The notes under the pieces were generated by a model. The model saw nothing but the letters and a program-made list of their open reading frames with translations. It searched no databases and was not told the DNA's origin. A program made the translations under genes and the position numbers. 37,628 nt of DNA from a virus, in IMG/VR virus record IMGVR_UViG_3300032116_000596, positions 1 to 37,628 of that record. The stretch is one strand, 5' to 3'. Shown here one piece after another: positions 19,791-26,421 of the stretch (positions within the stretch are counted from its first letter, which is position 1; the number at the start of each line of letters is the position of its first letter).

Positions 19791-20064
19791 GAAGTATTTC
19801 GCCGCGCAAAGAAGAAACCAAGTAACAAAATTGGGGAAACTTCTCGGACAATGCTCCCCCACCCCTCATAAAGAACGAAGGAATTAGGAGAGTGCTGACC
19901 AGATTTAGTTTATTCTCGCTCTGGTTATAAACCCCCAACGAGTCTCCCGTTTTGTATCGCGACGGAACTTAGGTGTCTCACTTCTAGCAACAACCGCTTC
20001 CTCTAGAGTTTCCTCTTTTGGATATAGAATCGTGTTTGAGGCTAAACTTACGATTAGGAAAAGC
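19791..20064. other. Non-coding divergent control region
   Basis: About 270 bases between the early cassette promoter and the small RNA candidate. No convincing reading frame: the only longer one (19753-19938, minus) runs through the promoter. It has purine-rich and C-rich tracts but no tRNA or obvious repeat. It may hold further operators; I see nothing definite. Confidence 0.5.
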
Positions 20065-20148
20065 AAAAGACCACTACTTTGCGGGGTGTAGTGGTCTCTG
20101 CCAAGGTTTTTGGGGAGATCGTTCTCCCCGCAGAGATTGACCTTTGTG
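20059..20148 (-). ncRNA. Candidate small structured RNA with terminator
   Basis: On the minus strand a GTGTAAT element (20161-20155) is followed within about seven bases by a roughly 90-base stretch with no reading frame. It holds an outer stem GCAGAG/CTCTGC-type pair (20135-20130 with 20101-20096) enclosing a hairpin of seven pairs (20129-20123 with 20118-20112, loop of four). Then comes a ten-pair hairpin AGACCACTAC/GTAGTGGTCT (20097-20088 with 20077-20068, loop of ten) running directly into TTTTGCTTTT, a Rho-independent terminator. Promoter-like element, structure and terminator together make a compact RNA gene. Start site and function are inferred. Confidence 0.55.
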
Positions 20149-20154
20149 AACTAT

Positions 20155-20161
20155 ATTACAC
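20155..20161 (-). promoter_or_regulatory. GTGTAAT motif before the small RNA candidate
   Basis: GTGTAAT read on the minus strand, about 20 bases before the first stem of the RNA candidate and 40 bases from the plus-strand copy at 20199, giving a divergent pair. Confidence 0.45.
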
Positions 20162-20198
20162 TGAAATTGGCGGAAAATCAGAAATTTTTTATTTTGGC

Positions 20199-20205
20199 GT
20201 GTAAT
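20199..20205 (+). promoter_or_regulatory. GTGTAAT motif before protease-scaffold gene
   Basis: GTGTAAT with 11 bases to the ATG at 20217; the intervening bases contain CTATAC and no Shine-Dalgarno. Confidence 0.6.
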
Positions 20206-20216
20206 AATTTCTATAC

Positions 20217-21752
20217 ATGCTCAATTTGGAACAATATCCCCACGTTAGCCGCTTTGACGATATTCCCATCTCTTATGCGTCAAGCCTGACAGACAAGCAG
20301 TTCTCAGAAGCTAAGGCTAGTCTAGATAACCTCAAAAACCTTCTTCCAGAGTGGCAAGTTAATCTGGACAAGAATGTTGACCTTCTAGGAATTTCTTTTA
20401 ACGCGGCGGTGGTTAATTCAGCCAATAAGAATGGCGATGTGATGGATACGGCCACGGCCATCAAGATGTATGACAGCTTTCGGAACAAGCATTTAAACCG
20501 TGAGCACAAGCGGGATAAAATTATTGGCCACATTATTAACGCTCAATTTTCATCCTACGGGGAGTCTAACTTGCTCTACCCAATGGACATTCAAGAGACA
20601 AAAGACCCATTCAATATTGCTCTTGGGGCGGTAGTTTATAGAGTTGTTGACGGTGACTACGCAAAACAAATCGAAGAATCAGCCAACGAAGATTCGCCAA
20701 AATATAACTCCCTAAGTGCGTCCTGGGAGGTTGGAATGGCCAATTATAGGATTGCAATGGGTAGCCCGAACCTAAAAGAGTGCCAGATTATCGACAACCC
20801 AAAGCATGTGACCGAATTAAAACAATATCTTCGCGCTTACGGTGGAGACGGAACATACAACAATGCCCCAATCTTTCGCCTCATTGGGGAAGAGTGTTTG
20901 GCTATCGGCTGTGCAATTACTTCCCGCCCAGCCGCCAATGTCAAAGGCATTCTCACTAGAAAAAAAGAAGCCGAAATGACTGCTGAAAATTCCCGCGCAT
21001 CTTTTTTTAATAATTTTTTCGACAAAAACCAAAAACAAAGTGTAACCCCCATCAAGACTCCTCAAAATATGGAAAAATTTGAACAAACTCTCGAAGAAAT
21101 CAAGGCTCACATCCTTAAAGAAAACACCTCGAAGGAACTAGAATCCTTCCTATCAGACCATATTCGCAAGGCGTCTGAAACTTGGGTTGCCCAAGCTGCT
21201 GAACTAAAAAATGCCAAAGAAAAGGCCGAAAAAGAAGCCGCCGATTTCAAAGCTTCCCAAGAAGCTCTCGCCGCTCAACTCGCCGAAACAAAAGACAAGC
21301 TCGCTAAAATTGAAGCCGCCGCTTCTGCCAAAGAAGCTGCCGACCTTTATTCCGCTCGCATGGCCGAATTTGACGATGAATTTGAACTCGATGCTGATGA
21401 CCGCCAGATTCTCGCCAGCGACCTCAAAGAAATCACCTCCGAAGACGCTTACGCCGCTTATAAAGACAAAATGGCCAAGCTGATGAAAAACAAGAACAAG
21501 AAAGCCAAAGAAAAGATGGCCGAAGAAGCCAAAGCTGCTGTTGACAAAGCTGTTGCCGAAAAGCTCGCCGAAATTTCCAAAGCTTCCACCAAAAAGCTCT
21601 CCGACAAAGAATTGGCCGAAAAAGCCCTAGAAGAAGCAAAAGCTTCCGAAACTAATCTTCCCAATAACAACGGTGGCCAGACCGCCGAAAACCTCAAAGA
21701 ACTTTTCGCCAAAGCATTTTCCGCCGAAAACGTCAAAATTTCCTTTAACTAA
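20217..21752 (+). CDS. Prohead protease fused to scaffold, 511 aa
   Basis: The N-terminal 245 residues look like a prohead maturation protease: LNREHKRDKIIGHIINA (candidate catalytic His in REH) and KYNSLSASWEVGM (candidate Ser), followed by CAITSRPAANVKGI. The first third has AAVVNSANKNGDVMD, typical of S21/S78-type proteases. From about residue 285 the sequence becomes a long Lys/Glu/Ala-rich coiled coil (AAELKNAKEKAEKEAADFKA and similar), as in scaffolding proteins, ending in KELFAKAFSAENVKISFN. It lies directly upstream of the capsid genes. An in-frame ATG at 21069, preceded by a GTGTAAC element, could give the scaffold alone. Fusion order matches lambda C/Nu3 and herpesvirus UL26/UL26.5. 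Confidence 0.8.
   Translation: MLNLEQYPHVSRFDDIPISYASSLTDKQFSEAKASLDNLKNLLPEWQVNLDKNVDLLGISFNAAVVNSANKNGDVMDTATAIKMYDSFRNKHLNREHKRDKIIGHIINAQFSSYGESNLLYPMDIQETKDPFNIALGAVVYRVVDGDYAKQIEESANEDSPKYNSLSASWEVGMANYRIAMGSPNLKECQIIDNPKHVTELKQYLRAYGGDGTYNNAPIFRLIGEECLAIGCAITSRPAANVKGILTRKKEAEMTAENSRASFFNNFFDKNQKQSVTPIKTPQNMEKFEQTLEEIKAHILKENTSKELESFLSDHIRKASETWVAQAAELKNAKEKAEKEAADFKASQEALAAQLAETKDKLAKIEAAASAKEAADLYSARMAEFDDEFELDADDRQILASDLKEITSEDAYAAYKDKMAKLMKNKNKKAKEKMAEEAKAAVDKAVAEKLAEISKASTKKLSDKELAEKALEEAKASETNLPNNNGGQTAENLKELFAKAFSAENVKISFN
21040..21046 (+). promoter_or_regulatory. Internal GTGTAAC motif inside the protease-scaffold gene
   Basis: GTGTAAC within the coding sequence, 22 bases before an in-frame ATG (21069) that stands at the protease/scaffold boundary. 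It is the clearest copy of the element in the sense strand of a gene body. Confidence 0.45.
21069..21752 (+). CDS. Possible nested scaffold protein (internal start), 227 aa
   Basis: In-frame ATG at codon 285 of the protease-scaffold gene, beginning MEKFEQTLEEIKAHILKENT. The product would be only the coiled-coil scaffold: helical, Lys/Glu/Ala-rich, with an acidic insertion (MAEFDDEFELDADDRQILAS) and a likely capsid-binding C-terminus. Preceded by GTGTAAC at 21040. By analogy with lambda Nu3 a separate scaffold made in excess of protease is expected; use of this start is inferred, not shown. Confidence 0.45.
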   Translation: MEKFEQTLEEIKAHILKENTSKELESFLSDHIRKASETWVAQAAELKNAKEKAEKEAADFKASQEALAAQLAETKDKLAKIEAAASAKEAADLYSARMAEFDDEFELDADDRQILASDLKEITSEDAYAAYKDKMAKLMKNKNKKAKEKMAEEAKAAVDKAVAEKLAEISKASTKKLSDKELAEKALEEAKASETNLPNNNGGQTAENLKELFAKAFSAENVKISFN

Positions 21753-21769
21753 TCTACCCCTAAACTAAT

Positions 21770-22393
21770 ATGGCCAAACGCCTCCTCCCCTACCAAAAAG
21801 AAAATCCTTACGATATTATCGTTGGATACGCTCTTGATGATTCTTTCATCAACAACAACCCCTCTGTCACTGGTTTCGGTGATGAAGGCGTTCTTGTAAC
21901 CGTCTCCGCTGCCAACCTTGACCTTGATCCTGTGAGTTTCTCTGCTGACAGCTATCTTGGCAAAACCTCCTACAATGGAGTTGGCTGGAATCAGCGCCCA
22001 AGTCTCACTCGCAAAATCAAGCCTGCCGTTTCGGGCGATATTCCCCTTGGCTTTACCAAGATGGAAACCGCTCTTTACGACGAAAACGGCGAATACTTCT
22101 CTCGTTACAAGCAGAAAGCTATTGAATGTAATGTTGCAATCAAGGGCCAAGACGTTCCAATTCTCACCAAGGGCGAACTAGACCTCTCTGTTCTTGCAAT
22201 CGACGGCACTCTTACTGTTGGCCAAGGCATTAAGCCTTCTACCACAAGTGGCAAAGTTACTGGTTGCACCTTCTCTGACAACCAACGTTTCGGTGTTGTT
22301 CTAGGCACTGGCTCTCGTGGCACCAGCAATCGCGGCACTTATGCTGACGGTTGGAGCGGCTTCCACGCCATCGTCAAATTCGACTGCAAATAA
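21770..22393 (+). CDS. Capsid-associated protein, 207 aa (decoration candidate)
   Basis: Begins MAKRLLPYQKENPYDIIVGY; rich in Gly, Ser, Thr, Val and Asp, predicted beta-sheet, no signal or membrane segment. It sits between protease-scaffold and major capsid genes with short gaps and the even, highly expressed codon use of the capsid gene. That position often holds a head decoration or stabilisation protein (as gpD in lambda), which is my inference. I do not recognise the family. No Shine-Dalgarno upstream. Confidence 0.6.
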   Translation: MAKRLLPYQKENPYDIIVGYALDDSFINNNPSVTGFGDEGVLVTVSAANLDLDPVSFSADSYLGKTSYNGVGWNQRPSLTRKIKPAVSGDIPLGFTKMETALYDENGEYFSRYKQKAIECNVAIKGQDVPILTKGELDLSVLAIDGTLTVGQGIKPSTTSGKVTGCTFSDNQRFGVVLGTGSRGTSNRGTYADGWSGFHAIVKFDCK

Positions 22394-22424
22394 TTTCTAA
22401 AACTCTAGAAAGACCCATTTCACA

Positions 22425-23561
22425 ATGAAAATTACTCTTAAAGAAACCCCCGAACAAATCCAGCTAATCCAAGCGATGGCTTCTCGCGATCCTCTCGTTC
22501 GCGTGCAAGCTCAAACCAGCTTTGCCGAATACATGGGCAAGCCTCTCGCCGAAGCGATCATGCAGGCTCCTACCATTGGCAACTTCTATACGCCAATGAC
22601 TTTTGCCAAGGACACCAACCCTACTATTCCGCTTGACCTGTTCAGTGATGTGAATGACGTTGGTTACTTCTCTGTGTGGAGTCAGCACGCCGATGGTGGT
22701 CTTGGCACCAATGAAATCAAGCCCCCTTCTCAAGAAATGCATGTGGACACTTACAAGCTGGAAACAGCCGTGAGTTTCCTTCGCAAGCATGCGGCCCAAA
22801 GCCGTCTTGGTGTGGTTGCTAAAGCTATGAGCCGTCTTGGTCAAGAAATTCTCTTCCTTCAAGACAATTTCGCCGCTGGCCCCCTCATGAACGCTCTTGC
22901 CAATGCTCAAACGAATGGCCTACAGCACGTTTTCCGTGTCGGCGTAACCGACCGTTTCCTTCCCCAAGATTTGGCCAACATTCGTCTTCGCATGAAACGC
23001 ATCAACACCTCTTGGATCAAAGGCACTCCTGTTGGCGCTCAAGGCAAAATCACTGACCTTCTCATGAGTCCCGAAGCTGCGGAAGAACTTCGTGGTATGG
23101 CTTACAACGCTATTAACACAAAGGCTGCCCCTCAAACTTCCGCCGTTAAAGATAGCGTTCCTGCTCCAGAAAGCATTCGTCAAAGCCTGTTTGAAAGCGC
23201 TGGTATCAGCGAATTTATGGGCATTACAATGCACGAATATAACGAGTTCGGCGAATCTCGCCGATTCAATACCGTGTTCGACGTTGCGGCTGGTTCTACC
23301 ACTTACGATACTTTCGCAGGTGGCAGCGCAAGTGCCTTCTCTGATTCTGGCGACCAGCTTATGCTCGGTATTGACCGCTCCAAAGAATGCTTGCTTCGCC
23401 TAATTGCGACCGACTCTGAAACTGGTTCTACGCTTGACCTTCAAGCTGACAATCAGTTCGGCGTTCTTAACCGCGCTCAAGAAAAGATTGGCTACTATGG
23501 CGGCATGGAAGAAGGTCGTCTAGTCCTTGACGTTCGCGGCTTGGTTGGTTTGATTCTCTAA
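22425..23561 (+). CDS. Major capsid protein, 378 aa
   Basis: HK97-fold-type capsid protein by position, length and sequence character: a helical N-arm, then PTIPLDLFSDVNDVGYFSVW (probable start of the E-loop region), a long helix around FLRKHAAQSRLGVVAKAMSR, the P-domain with GKITDLLMSPEAAEEL and a terminal strand RLVLDVRGLVGLIL. Codon use is more uniform than in other genes, as expected for the most expressed protein. A strong Rho-independent terminator lies 28 bases after the stop. Only a weak Shine-Dalgarno-like GAAAG precedes the ATG. Confidence 0.85.
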   Translation: MKITLKETPEQIQLIQAMASRDPLVRVQAQTSFAEYMGKPLAEAIMQAPTIGNFYTPMTFAKDTNPTIPLDLFSDVNDVGYFSVWSQHADGGLGTNEIKPPSQEMHVDTYKLETAVSFLRKHAAQSRLGVVAKAMSRLGQEILFLQDNFAAGPLMNALANAQTNGLQHVFRVGVTDRFLPQDLANIRLRMKRINTSWIKGTPVGAQGKITDLLMSPEAAEELRGMAYNAINTKAAPQTSAVKDSVPAPESIRQSLFESAGISEFMGITMHEYNEFGESRRFNTVFDVAAGSTTYDTFAGGSASAFSDSGDQLMLGIDRSKECLLRLIATDSETGSTLDLQADNQFGVLNRAQEKIGYYGGMEEGRLVLDVRGLVGLIL

Positions 23562-23588
23562 TCTGTTGGTTGTGTGTTGTGTTGGAAG

Positions 23589-23622
23589 CCCCGCCCATAA
23601 AAAGGCGGGGTTTCTTGTTTCT
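23589..23622 (+). terminator. Rho-independent terminator after major capsid gene
   Basis: CCCCGCC (23589-23595), eight-base loop, GGCGGGG (23604-23610), then the T-rich TTTCTTGTTTCT. Seven GC pairs and a U-tract on the plus strand. Confidence 0.9.
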
Positions 23623-23640
23623 TGCCGTTAATATATAGAT

Positions 23641-24174
23641 ATGGCCAAAGACCCAATCCTATCCGCCCTCCAAAAACAAACCAAGGCTATTAACGAACTA
23701 ACCAAGGTTATTATGAAACTCAATCTACCAACTCTAGAAGTTGCAAACGGACAATTCGATCCTTTGCCTACTGCTGATAATACAGAAAAAGTTTCCGTGC
23801 CGCTTGAAAATCTAGAAACTACCACTGGACAACTTCCCCCCGAACGAGAAAACCACGGTGTTGAACGCGAAAAACTTGAACGCGCTCTTAACATCAATCA
23901 AACCAACATCTTCGGCACCACAGATTTCGACACTTTCAAGGCTAAATTGAACGACATGACTTACCCAAGCATGCAAGATTTGGCCGAAAAACTACAACTT
24001 AACAAATTCGAAACCCCGCCGATTCTTAAAAAACAACTGGAAGAATCATTCTTTTCGCGCAATGCCGCCGCTGGAGCCATGAATAAAATGCCCAAACCAT
24101 TTGTGCGCAAACCTCTCAATCCAGCCAATCCAGAAGACCGAAAGGCAATGGAAGCCTTGGGGATGAAATTTTAA
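23641..24174 (+). CDS. Head-associated hypothetical protein, 177 aa
   Basis: Begins MAKDPILSALQKQTKAINEL, with a short helix, a Thr/Pro/Glu-rich linker (to about residue 80) and a helical C-terminal half with MTYPSMQDLAEKLQLNKFET and many Pro near the end. No Shine-Dalgarno; the start follows TATAGAT directly after the capsid terminator, so a new promoter there is likely. It could be a head-tail connector or an assembly protein by position. Family not recognised. Confidence 0.6.
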   Translation: MAKDPILSALQKQTKAINELTKVIMKLNLPTLEVANGQFDPLPTADNTEKVSVPLENLETTTGQLPPERENHGVEREKLERALNINQTNIFGTTDFDTFKAKLNDMTYPSMQDLAEKLQLNKFETPPILKKQLEESFFSRNAAAGAMNKMPKPFVRKPLNPANPEDRKAMEALGMKF

Positions 24175-24185
24175 CGGTCAAAAGT

Positions 24186-24356
24186 ATGAACGACCAAATC
24201 AATCAGTTAATTAAGCTATTTTTAACCGACCCCGAAACTGGAGAAGATTGTGTTGTTTGCTCCCCACTGGAACAAGATGGCGAATATTCAACATTTCACG
24301 TTCGCTCAAAAAGTGGTAATATTTGGAAACACACTTTTAAAACAGAAGAGGTTTAA
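24186..24356 (+). CDS. Small protein, 56 aa
   Basis: Begins MNDQINQLIKLFLTDPETGE, followed by DCVVCSPLEQDGEYSTFHVR and a C-terminal strand-like segment ending FKTEEV. It fits between two virion genes with short gaps, and its stop is one base before the next GTGTAAC element. Function unknown. Confidence 0.55.
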   Translation: MNDQINQLIKLFLTDPETGEDCVVCSPLEQDGEYSTFHVRSKSGNIWKHTFKTEEV

Positions 24357-24357
24357 G

Positions 24358-24364
24358 GTGTAAC
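24358..24364 (+). promoter_or_regulatory. GTGTAAC motif before connector gene
   Basis: GTGTAAC with seven bases to the ATG at 24372, preceded by GGTTTAAG. One of the tightest motif-to-start spacings. Confidence 0.6.
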
Positions 24365-24371
24365 CTACTGG

Positions 24372-24863
24372 ATGCCCAACATCTATTCCACCATTGCCAC
24401 TGGCATTTTCGACTACGAGTTTGACGGTAACACTGGCATTGCCACGGTTACACAAATTTCTGGCTGGCTTTCGGCCAACATTGGCGGGTTGAATGTTTTG
24501 CTGCATGAGAATTTTACGGGCGAAGACCCGAGCATTAATGACGCTGCCGCTGACATTTTCGGCAAACAATATTTGGCCGCTTACAACAAACGAGCGGCCC
24601 GAAATGCTCTACGAGGCGTTATTAACTCTTCTACTAATGGAGACAACATTCTTTCTGTAAGCGACGGCGACAACAGAATTTCGTTTGTTAATAAGCGGGA
24701 GGTAGCTCTCAGTTTCCAAAGTGCCGCGAAAGATTTGGCCGAAGAAATTGACGCTCTCTCTAACAAGTATCTCATGTATAAAGCCGCTCCGTTGCAAGTC
24801 GCTGGCTGGGAAGCGCCTTTAAGTGGCGCATATCCTTGGCTTATTGATCCTCCCCGAAGTTAA
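24372..24863 (+). CDS. Head-tail connector-like protein, 163 aa
   Basis: Begins MPNIYSTIATGIFDYEFDGN. A beta-rich first part (TGIATVTQISGWLSANIGGL) is followed by helices (AAADIFGKQYLAAYNKRAAR, later FQSAAKDLAEEIDALSNKYL). The helical bundle and size fit the adaptor proteins that attach beneath the portal, and the gene lies after the capsid module and before a terminator. The assignment is by position and fold impression only. Confidence 0.5.
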   Translation: MPNIYSTIATGIFDYEFDGNTGIATVTQISGWLSANIGGLNVLLHENFTGEDPSINDAAADIFGKQYLAAYNKRAARNALRGVINSSTNGDNILSVSDGDNRISFVNKREVALSFQSAAKDLAEEIDALSNKYLMYKAAPLQVAGWEAPLSGAYPWLIDPPRS

Positions 24864-24878
24864 AAACAGCCAAAAGAA

Positions 24879-24908
24879 AACCCGCCAGATTTGGCGGGTT
24901 TCTTATTT
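24879..24908 (+). terminator. Rho-independent terminator ending the head operon
   Basis: AACCCGCC (24879-24886), loop AGATTT, GGCGGGTT (24893-24900), followed by TCTTATTT. Sixteen bases after the stop at 24863. Confidence 0.9.
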
Positions 24909-24989
24909 GAGGGTTTAGCCGCTAGTTTTTAGGCTAATGCGGCCTTTAATTGAAAGTTTTTATATTTCTGGACGTAGAATATTACACTT

Positions 24990-25811
24990 ATGGAGAGAAG
25001 TGTCAAGCATTTGAAATTAAAAATCGGCCCCAAAATAGACAAAACTGGCCGCCGCTATGGAAAACTAGTTGCAATAGAGAGGTTTATCCGTGGTAACATC
25101 AAAAGAAAAAACATTTGGTATAAGTGTCGGTGTGACTGCGGAAACGTAATTGAAGTTAATTCGGAGGGGTTAAAGGGTAAAAAGAAAACCCATTGTGGAT
25201 GTTCAAATTTAAGAAAAGTTCGTAAGCATGATTTGCGCGGTCAAAAATTTGGAATGCTAACAGCAATAGAAGAAAGAAGTGACGAAAACAGGGAAAGAAA
25301 AGGGAATAACGTTTTTAAGGCATTCTGGCTTTGTAAGTGTGAGTGTGGTAAAGAGAAACTTGCCTTAGCTTCAACCTTAATGAATGGAACAACCTATTCC
25401 TGCGGCTGCGTCACACGAATACCAGAATTAAAAAACAAAGATAGGAAAGCGGCTTGTATAGATAGATTATACGCCTCCTTGCGTTCAAAAAATCAAAGGG
25501 TTTTTGGAGGAGAAGTTGACATTTCAATAAAACAGTTTTCCGCTTTATGCCAAATGAACTGTTTTTACTGTGGGTGCCCGCCGTCCTCTATAAGAAAAGA
25601 CGAAAAGCATGGAAGGAAAATAACTGATTTTGTTTTGTTTTATCATGGTTTAGATAGAATTGACAGTTTCAAGCCATATGTGATTGATAACGTCGTTCCA
25701 TGTTGCGCCACATGTAATAGGTTAAAATTTCAAGATAGTCTAATCAAATTCATTGAAAGAAATATCAACGGTTTCCATAATTATGAGAAAAGAAAACATA
25801 TTGAATGTTAG
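24990..25811 (+). CDS. HNH homing endonuclease with two zinc modules, 273 aa
   Basis: Two N-terminal modules share the pattern G-x-L-x-A-I-E-R...C-x-C-x-C-G...C-G-C: RYGKLVAIERF with CRCDCGN and HCGCSN, then KFGMLTAIEERS with CKCECGK and SCGCVTR. They are followed by an HNH domain: CFYCGCPPSS, YHGLDRIDSFKPY and NVVPCCATCNRLK. This architecture is standard for mobile phage endonucleases, which spread by cutting alleles lacking them. The gene is AT-rich and almost free of GGCC after its first 60 bases. It sits between convergent head and tail operons, downstream of a terminator. Confidence 0.9.
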   Translation: MERSVKHLKLKIGPKIDKTGRRYGKLVAIERFIRGNIKRKNIWYKCRCDCGNVIEVNSEGLKGKKKTHCGCSNLRKVRKHDLRGQKFGMLTAIEERSDENRERKGNNVFKAFWLCKCECGKEKLALASTLMNGTTYSCGCVTRIPELKNKDRKAACIDRLYASLRSKNQRVFGGEVDISIKQFSALCQMNCFYCGCPPSSIRKDEKHGRKITDFVLFYHGLDRIDSFKPYVIDNVVPCCATCNRLKFQDSLIKFIERNINGFHNYEKRKHIEC

Positions 25812-26415
25812 GGTTGGAAAGCTAGTTTCAACCTCTTATTGTGGGAATGGTAATAGCGGCCAATTATTAAATTGTTCCTGCGATTGCGGTCAATCAACCG
25901 TTGTTCCTATTTTTTATTTTTCTCGCGGAGCAGTTACTTCTTGCGGTTGTGAAAAAAATCTTGCGCTAGAAGAATTTTTATGGATAAGACTGTATAGGGA
26001 TAATGTCGTTTCCACAAATAAAGTTCGGGGGTTTAGCAGAGAGAACTTATCATTCGATAAATTTAAAAAACTTTGTTCTGCGCCATGCTTTTACTGTGGA
26101 GAATTACCGTCAAATACTAAGTCTTTTAGACAGAAAGAATGGGATAACAGTGATTTTCATAGCGTCATTAGAGTCACGCATGTCAAATATAATGGATTAG
26201 ATAAGATTGATCCACTTGGATTTTATGAGGAGGGCAATGTTCGCCCTTGCTGTCCTCAATGTAATGTTGGCAAATTAGACGAAAGCGATGAATTGCTTAT
26301 TTCAAAATTTAAAATGTTTCGTGATAAATGGGGGTCAAACCCTCCTCAAAAAATTTTGGATTGCATGAAAAAGCGCATGGAAAATCTCCATGCGCTTATC
26401 AAGAGTATTGAATAG
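25783..26415 (+). CDS. Second HNH homing endonuclease, 210 aa
   Basis: Related to the preceding gene but with a single zinc module (VRVGKLVST, then CSCDCGQ and SCGCEKN) before the HNH domain: CFYCGELPSN, YNGLDKIDPLGFY, NVRPCCPQCNVGKLD. Start ATG at 25783, overlapping the previous gene by 29 bases. The tandem arrangement suggests local duplication with loss of one module, or two successive insertions. Its last 45 bases hold a 10-bp hairpin that terminates the opposing tail transcript. Likely a selfish element without a role in virion assembly. Confidence 0.88.
   Translation: MRKENILNVRVGKLVSTSYCGNGNSGQLLNCSCDCGQSTVVPIFYFSRGAVTSCGCEKNLALEEFLWIRLYRDNVVSTNKVRGFSRENLSFDKFKKLCSAPCFYCGELPSNTKSFRQKEWDNSDFHSVIRVTHVKYNGLDKIDPLGFYEEGNVRPCCPQCNVGKLDESDELLISKFKMFRDKWGSNPPQKILDCMKKRMENLHALIKSIE
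26368..26396 (-). terminator. Terminator of the inverted tail operon, inside HNH gene
   Basis: Ten-base arms AGCGCATGGA and TCCATGCGCT (26372-26381 and 26387-26396), five-base loop, with a T-run on the minus strand after the hairpin. It lies 26 bases beyond the stop of the tail tube gene and within the coding sequence of the opposing HNH gene. Confidence 0.75.
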
Positions 26416-26421
26416 TATCCG

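Noticed and set aside
19753-19938. 61-codon minus-strand frame upstream of the His/Pro membrane gene
   Set aside because: It runs through a consensus promoter, has no start context and a composition unlike neighbouring genes.
24981-24987. GTGTAAT just before the first tandem HNH gene
   Set aside because: It points away from the gene (ATTACAC on the coding strand), and no minus-strand gene follows, so I did not count it as a promoter of that gene.
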